Of a stretch of DNA of 64,000 nucleotides, positions 22,542 through 35,500 are shown piece by piece. Under the pieces are notes generated by a model. The model did no database searches and was not told where the DNA came from. It saw only the letters and a program-made list of their open reading frames with translations. Position 1 is the first letter of the stretch. The number at the start of each line of letters is the position of its first letter. The position numbers were made by a program, and so were the translations under genes. Origin of the DNA: Cyathus striatus (lineage: Eukaryota > Basidiomycota > Agaricomycetes > Agaricales > Nidulariaceae); contig JAOVFP010000010.1 in NCBI GenBank assembly GCA_025738555.1, forward strand, positions 1,860,001-1,924,000, read 5' to 3'.

Positions 22542-23530
22542 TAGCTAAGGTAGAGGTCCCAGACTGTTAGCTAGTGTGGGAATGATTCAAGCTAATAAGG
22601 GACATAACTAGCTTAAGTAGAAAAGTGTCTAAGAATAGAAACACTGAGGTCAGAGCTTATTCTCAACATTGGTAGGAAATAATTACCAGTAAGGCCAGAG
22701 ATTGAGCTAAGCACATGTCTATTCTAATAATAGAATATCAAAGTCATATGTTATCATGTCATAGGAAAAGGCATGAGGACTTAGACTCATGGCAAATGCT
22801 GCTATCTAACCATGTTGTACCAGCACTGTGCATCAGCACACCATAGGCACCTGGCCAGGCCTGAGACCTGGCATTCTTGGCAGGCTTATTCAGCAGTTCC
22901 CATTCCACATGTCAAAGTGCACAGCATCATGCCTCTGTATGGAGTGTTCTTCCTGCAGGATGAGTTATTGTCTTTTGCTATCTTCCCATATGGACACATT
23001 CTTGGTGCTAGTATGTTTGGATATTCATGATTGACTCTAGTCCATCCCAGACACTCATAGCTAGTCTAAATGTCTACTTTACAGCTTAGCTAATGTGCAA
23101 TTACTGCTTTTATATTAACTATATAGTTCCTCTAGCCCTAGTTTTGTAGGATATTTAATAGGTAGAGTTAAGTAGTAGAAGGGCAGTCTCCTGTGCCCTG
23201 AGAAATATGATAGAGCAGTCCTCACTAGTATTTGTGTGAGCTTGAGATTCTGAGTATAGTGAGAGTTGAAGTTGTAAGCCTGTCTTAAGTCCAAAATTAA
23301 GGAACACACATCAAAACACACATCAAAGCATTCGCCAACTGTGCACTCCCTCTCAAACATTGGTTTTTGACACTGTTACTTTACCTTACTTCACCCAGAA
23401 GCACCTTGCATCCAAATCTTACCTACCAAGCACTTTCTTAGTGAGCATACATGGTGTGAGTTTTATTATTAATATTTACATTTACACTACATTGTGCTAA
23501 ACTAGGTACTTTAGAAGGAGGAAGAAAAAC
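22542..23530. other. No gene seen
   Basis: CpG-poor sequence with two overlapping short frames around 22812-23034 that I do not recognise. It could be decayed repeat. Confidence 0.4.
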
Positions 23531-23539
23531 ACACATATA

Positions 23540-26060
23540 CTCATAGGTGAAGCCCTATGAACAGGCAATCCTCCCTCTGAAGTGCATACCCTCAAGCACT
23601 GAATCAGCAGGCTACTCTTCTGCAGCACCCTTGGTAAGCAATTCTGCGAAGAAGAGAGGGAGAGGGAGGCAGATACGGCGTCTAGACTGCGCTGGAAGTT
23701 CGTGATGGAGCTTGGCGTTGAACGTTGAGGGGCGGTTGAAAACTTGAATCTGCGCAGGGTGGATGGGGCCCGGCTCCACCCCCCGCACCATATACCCCCG
23801 GTCATCAATAAGCCGCCAACAGCCGCAGCATCCATGCGCACCGTCAACCTTATCCCTACAGTACGATGGGGGTAGGGTCCTTACAGCCCCAGTGGATATA
23901 CCAGCGGAGAAGCAGGCGACGCAGCTTGAGAAGGCGAGGAAAAGAGCCACATGGAATGGCATCACTGCTCTTCCCTCTCCCCTCTCTTGCTGCTGTTGCT
24001 GCAAAGCATACATAAACTTATCGTGCAAGAGCAAGTCTCCATCATTGACGTGTGTACGAGAACACTCTACTCATCGTCGTCCCATCCCTCACACACACAT
24101 AATACTCCTCGTCTCTCTGTATCCCCCGTGACACGTCATCCACAAGTGGACCACAACCCCACTTATCGCTCGCTAAATCCAACATGCGGCCTCCAATTGC
24201 TCTGCAATACACGAACTCCCAATGAGCAGCAACGAAAGTATATCAGGAGATCAGACGAATGTAGTTCAGGTCTACAATTTGGGGATTTGTAGCTCGTAGA
24301 TACGACAGTGACCTATGATACCAAACCGACTCGACAAGCGCTTATGGTTATAGCAGGAGGGATTGGGCATGTAAAGTAAAGAAGCCCACGAGAGACCTGT
24401 AGGCAAGAATACTAGGCTTAGGAAACCGAACACCTTGGAATCAAAGCAAAGCCTCTCATAGAAGTCTTCAAGTTGTTCGCCGTAATCGTCGGCATCCTAC
24501 CGGACACCCGCTCAATGAACAATAAAATATTCAACCGTTGTCACATCTCTAACTTTCTTCCTACCGTGAAGCGTCCCGACTACGATTTGAAGGCAGGTTG
24601 GGATGAAGCCCAAGTCTGAGGACGAAGTCGCATTCGGAGCTGACTTGGAGCAAAAACAAAGCCCATCGTACTCTACTTTGTGATATCCCATCTCGCCGTC
24701 CAGACCCCCACAATATCGCATCGTGCCGACGAGGGTGGCATAGGGATGTAGTATGCCGTAAGAGGTTGTGAATAAGCCTGCAAGATGAGGCCACAGCACA
24801 AATGGGTGCGGGCGGAACACGGTATGCGTGTGTAGCGAAGTCGAAGTAACATAGAGGGTAGTGACAAGGAAGGATCCTGAAGTTGATGTTCCCCGGGAAG
24901 CACTTTACGGAGTAAGAGAGAGAGAGAGAGGCCACGATGTAACGCTGAAGGTCGGTGTTCGATCTACACGATTGGACAATAGGGCGAAAGTGTGTCTATC
25001 TGCAATATCAGAATTTCAGACATAAGATTCGTATCGAAACGAGAGAACGTACCGCATCAATCACGATCGAATCTCTAAACTTTCCTCTACAGGCGCATGA
25101 AGAATGTTGGGGTGGTGGTTCACGCGAAATCCTAGACCGCAGGAGGTGCACACGGGCGTCAAAATCCAGCCGACGGTCCAAACCACACACTAATTCCCGC
25201 CTACTCGACCGGCGTCGTATCCACCCGGCAGCTTTCCTGCTAAGCACCCCAGCACCCCTCTGAACATCACGGAAGCATCACATGCGCACAGATGATAATC
25301 GGTAATTTGGTGATTCAGTAACGGCTACTGGTGATGGTAGGTTCGAGGATGGAAAAGGGGCATCGATAGTGGAGTTGTATAGTCTGTCGTACTCAATTGA
25401 GTGGAAGCTTGCAATGGGAGACGAACCCGTAGGCGCGTGTCGCACAAGTAGACCAGGTGTGGGGGTGTGGGTGCGTGGTGACGAGGTGACAAGTGAAGTC
25501 CACATAGCGGGGGCTAAGCCCCTGTACTCATGTTGGAGCTTCAGGCAGTCTTCATCATCACTCTTCTGCCCATCTCGCGTTCACTCCATCTGTCCCCAAC
25601 TACTCACATCCCACCGGCCTCGTACCAACCCTATCATTCCCCCGATTGTGGATCGAACACAGCCCCCAGCTGTCTACGAACACTCGAACCTCCCGCTGAA
25701 CGCTGAACGCTCAAACCAACCTCGAATTGGGGATTCGGGAGCTTGTTAATGATACCATGATAGTGCCAGTTGGGATGTTGCACAAGTAACGCGTCGAAAG
25801 AGGCCACCTGGAATTATGGGTCTATGAAGCATCTGGCGTAGGTTGGAAGGACAATCGGTAGGTGTACTGGGTGACGTGGCCAATCTTGGTATGCGCTGTG
25901 GTGGTGGGTGTGAGGGACGATTCGCAGAACAGTGGTTATCAGGAGACGAAGAGGGGGATTGTGGTAGTTGCTTAGAACGAATGTTCGTGCGGTGGCGTGC
26001 TGGATATGTAGGAGGAAGATGGAGAGACACCGGACTGCTGTACTTTCACATGTAGAGTCG
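23540..26060. repeat. CpG-rich segment, copy 1
   Basis: Three blocks recur in the same order at 29135-31720: 23540-23760 with 29130-29350, 24840-25500 with 30250-31070, and 25505-26060 with 31140-31720. In contrast to its surroundings it keeps many CG dinucleotides. Minus-strand translation of 23612-24010 resembles parts of the 26.3-27.0 kb hypothetical gene (WLFSSPSQAASPASP shared), then a tail ending near 23560. No frame is long enough to call a gene with confidence. A GA microsatellite lies at 24912-24931. Confidence 0.7.
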
Positions 26061-26289
26061 AAAATAAGGATCCATGAACATACAACTATCCGCAACGTCA
26101 GTACTTCAAACACTGCCATGTATCGCAGGGAAAACACACCTCAGGTTCCAGGTTAGCCATACCGCTGGCACTGATAACACTACCCAGACGTTCCACCATC
26201 TTAGCGTGTAGTCTCTTCTTGCTTCCTGTGTCGGTGGGGTATTGTCAGCGGTGATAGATAGAAGAAAGAATGTTAAACACGAACCTCAG

Positions 26290-27030
26290 GCCACCGCGAC
26301 GCCTTCCCCATACTCTTCATGGTCCCAAACGCACAATAAACATACACCCGTAGGATAAACTCATAATAGCGCAAACGAGCGACAAATCATCAACAAGTCC
26401 ACCAACAGCCGCAGCACCTGCATACGCCTTCAACACTATCCTTACGCCCATCGAACGCTGCTGCTCCATTTGAGGGGAAGGGGGATACAGCCCCGGTGAA
26501 TATACCGGCGGAGAAGCAGGCGACGCAGCTTGAGAAGGTGACGAAAAAAGCCAAGGGGATAAATACCCCTGCTCTTCCCTCTCCCTTTCCCTCTCCTGCT
26601 GCTGTAGCTGCTGTCGATGCTGATGCTGCACAGGATACATAACCGCATCCCCCTCCGCACCCATCCTTCGCACAACATCAGGCTTACTAACCTCCACATC
26701 TTCAAATATCCTCACTATGCGGCTGAAGTGCATCACTGGAAGGCGGAGAAGGAGGCGTAGGTACACCTGTCTTGGCAATGTATCTGTGATGAGGTAGATG
26801 TTTGTCCAGGCGGGGCAATATTCCCCTTCTTCCTTCCGCGTTTTTCCCTACTCCCAGTCCTGATTCCAAGTCCCCCTGTGCAGAGGAGGGAAAGCAGGGA
26901 CATGGACACGAGAACGAAAAGGGGAACGAGAAGGAGGGGAACGAGGTATGTCTGAATTTGAATGGGTCGATGGGGACCCATGGTTCTTCCACTGAATTAA
27001 AGTCCCCTTGCTCTCCCCCACCTGGGACAT
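26290..27030 (-). CDS. Hypothetical protein, possibly membrane-anchored
   Basis: Minus-strand open stretches at 27000-26702 and 26778-26317 overlap in different frames, suggesting an intron near 26700. The second encodes a Gln-rich and Ser/Pro-rich segment (QHQHRQQLQQQERER, SPSQAASPASPPVYSPGLYP) followed by a hydrophobic C-terminal stretch (LSLVCAIMSLSYGCMFIV) that could span a membrane. I do not recognise it with confidence; the hydrophobic tail reminds me of fungal membrane proteins of unknown function. A fragment with related sequence is at 23612-24010. It may be a partial gene carried within the repeat segment. Confidence 0.3.
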
Positions 27031-27113
27031 CATGTGACTCCCGGCACAGGCAATATCACTACCTGGGAGACCTCTTGTCGACGTCGCGAGTACTTATGTG
27101 CTTTGAAACTACT

Positions 27114-27121
27114 GCTATGTG
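27114..27121. repeat. MITE target-site duplication, left
   Basis: GCTATGTG, repeated at 28013-28020. Confidence 0.9.
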
Positions 27122-28012
27122 TAGTGTTGCCACGGCTCAGCTCATCCTCAGCTCGGCTACTTTCGGCTTTGCGAGCTCTAAAAAGCCGAAATTTGTAGCT
27201 CGGCTCGGCTGGCTCGCGGCTAGCCAACGGCTCAAATATAGATTTTTGCGTAATCTCTGTAAATATTATGTCTGTCACTCGTTATATTTTTTAAAAATAA
27301 CAAATATAGTACATAATATTATAGGTGCTCACTGAGCTGTGTTATTATTACTTATTTCCACTAATTCTTATAAGAAAAGTGGCACAGACAAACTACGCAA
27401 GGTCCTGTCAACCAAGTGATGTGACAATATGCTTCTGTCACATCATTGTCACATGTCCACATGTCACGAAGGCACGCACGCCGCCACTGCCTCGTCGGTT
27501 TTTTGGATTTTTCGAAAAGTTGGGTTCTATTTAATGTCAGTGTACTCAATAACTCTGGAATACAGAGATAATGTTTTAGTTTAATGCAAGAAAATGTCTA
27601 TAAAAAAAATTGGAGGATATATGTGTATTATCTGTTCAGTTATGTCAAATCAAAGATTCTAGATCCATGACTACAGCATGTTTTCAAGCAACCTTCAAGT
27701 TAAAGTTGTGTATTTCACATTAAAGAAATGCTTAGAAGTTTTTTTCAAATACAGAATTGTATAGAAGGTTAATAGAAGACATTTACTTGATTTTTATTCT
27801 AAGAAAGTGTTGAGAAAGTGTATGTTTACCGTAGTACAGTCAGTAAATAATATATTGAAAATATTGTTCGGCTCAACGGCTCGAGCCTCAGCTAAGCCGG
27901 CTAAAACGAGAGCCGCTCAAAAATAGCTGTAGCCGAATTAGAAGCTCAGCTCAGCTAATTTTCGGCTCGGCTCATTCAGCTAGCGGCTTTGAGCTGAGCC
28001 GTGGCAACACTA
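27122..28012. mobile_element. hAT-type MITE, 891 bp
   Basis: The ends are inverted copies starting TAGTGTTGCCACGGCTCAGC, with further GGCTC-rich subterminal repeats of about 130 bp at both ends, and an AT-rich core with no gene. The 8-bp duplication GCTATGTG and the TAGTGTTGCCA terminus fit the hAT superfamily. CG dinucleotides in the ends are mostly intact, so the insertion is young or protected from CpG decay. Confidence 0.92.
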
Positions 28013-28020
28013 GCTATGTG
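28013..28020. repeat. MITE target-site duplication, right
   Basis: GCTATGTG, identical to 27114-27121. Confidence 0.9.
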
Positions 28021-29130
28021 TACAGAATTATGACATGCGGACAAAGACGATGTAGCAGCTTGGCAGTGGCAAGCGACGGCAAAAGTACAAACCAATTAGA
28101 TAGAACCAATGTCGTAGATAAAGTAATAATAATGAGGCATTCAGTAATTCGACGATCTCTCCTGAATCCAAATTCTGCTTCAATATCTACAGCCCGAGGT
28201 ATATTCACGTGCGTACACTTTTCCGACGTTATCACATCAGAAATCCCTGCACCGTTTTTCTCCAGCTATGTGTGTAGTCTCTTTATTTTATGTGTCTGCA
28301 TGCTGATCTCTTTTTTTGGCCCTTGCGCGTTGACAACAAGAATCACAGTACTTGAAAGGTAGATTGGTCAGTTATTTACATGATGACGATGAGTTACAAC
28401 ACAGACGAAGAGATGTATCATCATCCTCCATAATTAACTGACAGTAGTACAGTGTGGGGTGGACTAAAGTTTAATTCTCCTCAAATTCTTCTTTCCAGTG
28501 CAACCTCCTATTCGGTCTCTTGCCAACATGGTTTCCAATGCTGCCTCTTCCCGACATATGAATAATGCTATTTTATATTATGCTGATGCAAATGCGAGCT
28601 CAGCACGGCAGCCCCGGCCTCGGTGTACTTAGCCCAAGTCTCTAGCTTACAGTGCCTTACACCGGCACACCGGCGCCTGAGGTGCAAAATAAAAACTCAC
28701 ATATCAGGAATTGAACACGCGACCTCAAGTAGCACCAGGACAACATCATGTATTGCATTCCAGTACACTACATATAGCGTTGTATAAAATAAGAAGTACA
28801 ACCGGTTTATGTTCATGTACACATGGGCGCGTGAATATATTTCTCAATTTGGAATATCATGTGATGTTCCAGGTGGGGGAGACGAACGACAGTCAGCGGG
28901 AGTTGATCAGAAACCGAGAGGAAGCGAGGGATTTGGGTGAGATGATGGGGTGGATGTCTGAGAAGCGTATTCTGCGGGTTGATACTGTGTACCACTTATT
29001 AGCATACAGCATATAGCAAAAAAGCGAACAGACGAAGAAAGTCGAAGGGGGGGGGTAGAAAGACTAAAATGGAGGAGAACGGGGTAGAGAAGATGAAAGA
29101 GCGGGGAGAGAAGTAGAACAGAAGGAAGGA
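28021..29130. other. No gene assigned
   Basis: Short plus-strand frames at 28018-28362 and 28711-29016 lack recognisable motifs. On the minus strand around 28690-28780 a GTGTTCAATTCC sequence resembles a tRNA B box without a clear tRNA fold. Confidence 0.35.
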
Positions 29131-29134
29131 AAAG

Positions 29135-31720
29135 GACGCACAGATACTTCTAGGAGAAGCCTCACAAACAGGTGATCCACTCTCTGAAGCGCATACCCTC
29201 CAGCTCTGGATCAGCGGACTGCTCTTCTGCAGCACCCTCGGTGAGCGATTCTGCGAAGACGAAAGGGGGAGGAGGGACGCTGATACAACGTCTAGACTGC
29301 ACCTAAAGTTCGTGTTGGAGCTTGGCGTTGAGGCGGTGGAATCTGCTCAGCGTGGAGTGTGCTGCTTGTGCTTGGGGTAGGGAGGAGAGGTGATGTAATT
29401 GCCATGCATCCTCTGCACGTCGTCGCCTTCTGATGTTGTTGTTTCTGATGAGGCTTGGGGCGAGTGTTCTGTGGAATTGGTTAGTGGTAAGAACAGCGTA
29501 GAAAGTGGGGAACGCACCAGGGGTCGATTGGGGTACCAGCGGTACTGCTACTCCAAGAAGTAAGCCGTTCACGGACTCCACGTGAAGATGAGAAGGTCCG
29601 GCCAGAGCATGCACCGCGCTGAGTGCAACGGTAGGCTGAGATTCATCTATTTCGGTGGTACGGGGAAGAAAGACGAAAGAGCCGGCAGTGGTTTACAGGT
29701 TTACAGCAGCTGGTGCCAGAGCCCCGAAGCGCTGCGTCTCCTACTTGTCTCCTGTGCTGGCCTCCTTTATCTGACTCCTGTCACCAAGTCACAAATTCGG
29801 GTTCCTTTCCGCCCGCGGCCCGACAGCGCGTCTAATTCCAAGTACTGACACGCCAGTTAGCAAACATAGACGACTAAGGTGCATTCTCCATCTTTAGCCT
29901 ACAACCTGAACAGTCCGGCTTCCCTTGACTCCACCATCACCTTCTATACGCCGGACATCACCTCCCACCAACCTCCCACAGCACACACCCTCCCTCCCAG
30001 CCTTGCGTACCCACTGATTCGTCTACGAACACGTCTCCGCAGCGCCGCCAACATCCCTTGTAACACTATTAGGTCTATTATCGCAACCCTCAGACTAAGG
30101 CGAGGAACTTAAAACTCCACACGTCTCCGCTGCCGTTCACGAGGTATAAGAATGATGCTTAGTGGGCATAGTGAAGGCTGGGCACTGTGACATAAGGTTC
30201 GATTTGAGGGGGAATGGTGGGACTTGTACGAAGAAATGCTAAAAAATGTCAACGAATACCATTAGACAAGGGAAGGTCCCGAAGTTGATGTTCCATGGGA
30301 AGCACTTCACTGGGTAACTTAAGAGAGAGAGGGAAAGGCCATGATGTAATGATGAAGATAGGGAGGGTATCGATACCCCGATCAGTGTTTGATCCACGCG
30401 ACCGGACGAAAGTGTATCTATCTGCACGATCAGGATTTCAGGCATACTTAACATACGTATCGAAACGATAGTACGTACCTCATCAATCACTATCGAATCT
30501 CTAAACTTTCCTCTGCGCGCGTATGAGGAATGTTGGGGTAGTGTTCCAAGCGGGGTCCTGGGCAGTAAGAGGTGCGCACGGGATCCACTCGTTGGATCGA
30601 GAGCTAAGTCCACTTGCACATATTCCCTGCAGCCGGTCTCACAATCGTCGTAGTAGCCCTACAACTAAAAGTCTAGCATTCGACCTGTTCCGAACCATAC
30701 AATGATTCCCGCTTCCTCCACCTGCCGTTGTATCACATCGGAAACAACATTCATACACCTGCAAATAGATATCCTTATCGAGTGTGCAATACACAAGGCA
30801 CACCAGGCAGCTTTCTGGCTAAACACGGCAACACCCTCTGACCATCACTAAGGCATAACGTGCGCTCATGTGATAATGGGCAATTTGGTGATTCAATAGT
30901 GGCAGCCGGTGATGGTAGGTACTGGGATGGAAATGGGGCATCGATAATGGAAATTTATAGTCCGTCGTACTCAATTAAGTGGAAGCTTGGGAGACGAAAT
31001 CGTAGGCGCGTGTCGCGCGAGTAGACCAGGTGTAGGTGCGTGGTGACGCGAGACGTGGCACTTATTCAAGTTCCTTGTGGGGTAGCGGGGAAGTGAGTGG
31101 ATGAGAGTGATGAGGGGGAAGATGCCCCGAGCTAGTCCACTGAGGTTCCTCGTAGTAGGAGCTAAGCCCCTGCACTCGCGTTGGAGCTTCAAGTAGTCTT
31201 CACCATTACCCTTCTGCCCGCCTCTCGTTTACTCCACTCCAACTGGCGCAATGGCGTCGTTGCCGAGCTCCCGAATCCCCAAATCAATAACCCTAGCTAT
31301 ATTGGTTTGAGCGCTTAGCTGTGGTCGATCCACGATCGGGGGAATGGTAGGGTTGGTACGATGTACGACTGGTGGCAGCCCGCGGGACGTACACGTAGCG
31401 CATCGAAAGAGGTCGCCAGGAGGTATGAGTGTATGAAGGATTAGGTATAGGTAGGGCAATGAGGGTTGGAGGGACAATGTAGGCGTATGTAGGGCAGTGG
31501 GGGTTGGAGGGACAATGTAGGCCCACTTGGTGACGTAGCCAATCTTGGTATGCGCCGTGGTGGTGGATGTGGGGGACAATTCGTAGAACGGTGGTTATCA
31601 GGAGACGGAGAGAGGGATTGTGGTAGTTGCTTAGAACAAATGTTCGTGCGGCGGTGTGCTGGATATGGCGGAGGCAGATAGAGAGACGCTGGACTACATC
31701 CATAGAGATTGCAGTGGTAG
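29135..31720. repeat. CpG-rich segment, copy 2
   Basis: Direct second copy of 23540-26060, offset about 5.6 kb, with substitutions and indels. The minus-strand tail at 29235-29130 reads FAESLTEGAAEEQSADPELE and on to a TGA. The copy-1 counterpart has a TAG inside the same peptide, so copy 2 better preserves whatever coding sequence this was. GA-rich tract near 30320. Function unknown. Confidence 0.7.
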
Positions 31721-32140
31721 GCTTGCTTGACCTGGTGGGCTACGTGTGGCTAGTCAGTAGGCGCCCTCCAGAGTGATAGATGAAGACGAAACGGCACGTA
31801 CATCAGTCCCTATACCACCTTTACCCTCTTTATACATCCTCAAGAAACGCAATCAGCAAGCACGTCGCTTGGCGGAGATTAGTACTAGTAGGCAACCGCC
31901 AGCTGCAATACGTTGGATCATTTTGATCATAGCCCTTTATTTCGTCATATTCACAATTTCAGCCCAGTAGGAAAGGATCGATTTGAGCAACGAAGAGTTT
32001 AGCATGCGCGATGTCCAACTGAGTCACTGCCTGTCACTGCCAGGTAAGTCGTTTATACAAATCGTTTATCATTTCGTCAGTGCACATCCGCAACGATAGG
32101 AACGAACAGAAACGAAAGTGTGGTCTCACCAACACATTAA
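31721..32140. other. No gene seen
   Basis: CpG-containing sequence with one short plus-strand frame (31773-31970) ending in a hydrophobic stretch. No recognised motif. It leads into the NLR upstream region. Confidence 0.35.
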
Positions 32141-32598
32141 CATACCAATAACCAGATTTGTGAGCGATGGCGTTACAACAGCCTTAATAGAGCGCTCTCA
32201 GTACAAGAAACCCCGTAATCATAATACCTGTTAGGTTTGATTCGTTTTAATTTAACGCTAACTGGAATGTAGCGGGGATCTCTTGGGTACTTCTGTGGAT
32301 CAGTTGACCTTGTTGTGTGTGAGTTTTCATCTAAAAATGTGTTGACCGCGCTGATAGATCGGGCATGACGAGGCAAAAGGGGGAAATAAAACGGCTGTAC
32401 TCATCTTTAAGCTCTCATAAAGCGATCATTAACCAAGAGAAACGTCAAATTGATTGACATCAAATGCAACTCCAAAGCGATAAGAATAGAAAAGCGCGCA
32501 GATTGAGGTATATATGCATTGCCCATTTAAACCTTATGGTAACTTCTGGCCCATTAGCCTCAAATAGTTACCACCAACAGCGAAGCCTATTGCTCAAC
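32140..32598 (+). promoter_or_regulatory. Upstream region of intact NLR gene
   Basis: Homologous to 16700-17111. A TATA-like GGTATATATG at about 32507-32516 lies about 85 bp before the conserved ATG at 32599. This region still contains CG dinucleotides, unlike the gene body. Confidence 0.6.
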
Positions 32599-35500
32599 AT
32601 GTCATTTAAAAATGCGCACAACTTTGGAATTAAAAATGCTGAAATGAATGATATAAAAATTGATACCCAGATAAATAATGTAGTTTATCAAATTACATTG
32701 TAAACACTTTTCACTGATATTACTCAATTTTCAGAATATATACAATCAGCTGAAGAATGAAGAGCTTTCTCCGCTTCAGACCACTGCTGCTTGTACCTCT
32801 CAGAATTTTGTTGGGCAAGAGGTGTATCTGGAGAGACTTCATCAACATTTTGCAAGAGGAAATACCACTGAGAGAAAGATGTTCCTTCTATATGGAATGG
32901 GTGGAATTGGAAAAACTCAGATATGTTTGAAGTTTATAGATGAGAAAGCTGGCCAGTAGGTATTTCTTTAGATATATTAAGTACAAAATTAATAATATTA
33001 AACAGATATGTAAATACCTTTTGGATTGACACAACATCTGAGAATACTGTCATTCAAAGTCTTGAAGAAATATATAAGAAGATATCAATTTCAGGAACTT
33101 CAACATCTTCATTTTCTTCTGCAGTGGTTCTTAACTGGATATCTAATCTTGAATCTGAATGGCTCATAATCTATGACAATGCTGATGGCTCTCCTGAACT
33201 ACTTGAAAAGTATATTCCACCTGGAAACCTTGGGAATATATTGATTACAAGCAGGAATCCTACACATAGCAGAATTACTTCACATGAAAATTCAATGGAA
33301 GTATCTGAAATGAGTGAAGAAACAGCTATTGAGCTGCTTTTTAAAGCAAGTGGAATTGTAAAGAATACAAAAGACTTGAATGAAGCAAAAATGGTAGTTC
33401 AAAAATTGCATTTTCTGCCATTGGCTATTGATATGGCTGGAGCTTATATAGCTCAAGTACATTATGAAATTAATGATTTTATTAAACTCTATGACAAGTT
33501 CAGACCTAAAATATTGAATCATGACAAATTTAAAGGTGCATCAGGATATAACAGAACAGTATATAAATCATGGGAGATTTCATTTCAAAAAATATTAGAA
33601 TTTTCAAATGAAAATGGAAATAAAGATAGAGCAGCTACAGCACAATATGCAATGACCATTATAAATATCTGTGCATTTCTTCATTATGAGAAGATATCAA
33701 AATCAATATTTGAAAGAGCTGCAAAGTACTTTCCAATGCACAAGAAGTATTATGAAGATATTGATTTGCCATCATATCTACCATCCATGAATGTGTCAAT
33801 TTTAAATGTGAATGAATGTGGTGAATGGGATGAGTGGATGTTTACAGAAAGCATTGAATTGCTTCTTTCATTTTCATTAATAAATAAAACTAAGATAAAA
33901 TCAGTGTACAATGTACATCCACTGGTACAGACATATTGTCAAGATAGATTATCAGTGACAGAACAAAAATTGTGGATACTAAATGCTAGATCAATATTAG
34001 TGAGCTCTATCTGTATTGAGGATACAACTGCAGAATATATCTATATAAATAATCTCCTACCACATGTTATACAAAATTTATGTCATGATAATAAAGACAT
34101 TAGTTCCAAGTACTACAATGATATTTTCAGCATTTTAGCAAATATACTAAAAAAATGTGGTAAATATGATATGGAAGGGGTGTATAGATTAAGGGTTGTA
34201 TCAAAGTACTTGGAAAAGCTTCTGGGACATCATGAAACTTTTTCTGATAGCTTAATTATCAATGAAGACATGTGGCTAGATATAGGGCAAAAAATTAATA
34301 CAGATAATCTTAAATATAGCAAAATGGTACTCAGTGAACTTCATCACTTATCAATTACATATTTGAGGCAAGGTAAAAATAAAGAGGCAGAAAAACTAGA
34401 TTTTGGAGTTTTGAATATGAGGAAGCAAATTCTTGGCAATGAGCATCCTGATACACTTAAGAGCATGGCCAGTCTTGCAGTTATATACAAGAATCTGCAT
34501 AAAGATAAAGATGCAGAAAAGCTGGAACTTGAAGTTTTGGATTTGAGAAAGCAAATTCTTGGCAATGAGCATCCTGATACACTTCAGAGCATGACCAGTC
34601 TTGCAGTTACTTACAGTAATCTTGGTAAAAATAATGATGCTGAAAAGATGGAAATTGAAGTTTTGGATATGAAAAAGAAAATTCTTGGCAATGAGCATCC
34701 TGATACACTGTCAAGCATGGCCAATCTTGCATCTACATATGAGAATTTGGGTAAATATAAAGATGCTGAGCTGCTGGAAATTGAGGTTTTGGATTTGAGA
34801 AAGAAAATCCTTGGCAATGAGCATCCTGATACACTTATGAGCATGGCCAGTCTTGCTATTACATACAATAGTCTCAGTAAGCTTAAAGATGCAGAAAAGC
34901 TGGAAATTGAAGTTTTGGATATGAGAAAGAGAATTCTTGGTAATGAACATCCTAGTACACTTTGGAGTATGGCCAATCTTGCAGTTAATTACAGTGAACT
35001 TGGTAAATATAGAGATGCAGAAAAACTGGAAATTGAAGTAGTGGATATGAGGAAGCAAATTCTAGGCAATGAGCACCCTGATACACTTCAGAGCATGGTC
35101 AATCTTGCACTTACATATGAGAATTTGGGTCAACATAAAGATGCAGAAAAACTGGAACTTGAAGTTTTCAATATGAGAAAGAAAACTCTAGGCAATGAGC
35201 ACCCAGATACACTTCAGAGCATGGTCAATCTTGCAGTTACATATGAGAATTTGGGTCAACATAAAGATGCAGAAAAACTGGAACTTGAAGTTTTCAATAT
35301 GAGAAAGAAAACTCTAGGCAATGAGCACTCAGATACACTTCGGAGCATGGTCAATCTTGCATGTACATATGAGAATTTGGGTCAATATAAAGATGTAGAA
35401 AAACTGGAGTTTGAAGTTTTCAATATGAAAAAGAAAACTCTAGGCAATGAGCACCCAGATACACTTCAGAGCATGGTCAATCTTGCATTTACATATAAGA

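Noticed and set aside
22812..23034. Two overlapping ~70-codon frames as small genes
   Set aside because: No recognisable motif, no homologous copy in the window, and the surrounding sequence looks like decayed repeat.
28680..28790. Possible tRNA gene or tRNA-derived SINE on the minus strand
   Set aside because: A B-box-like GTGTTCAATTCC is present, but I could not fold acceptor and anticodon arms or find a clear A box.
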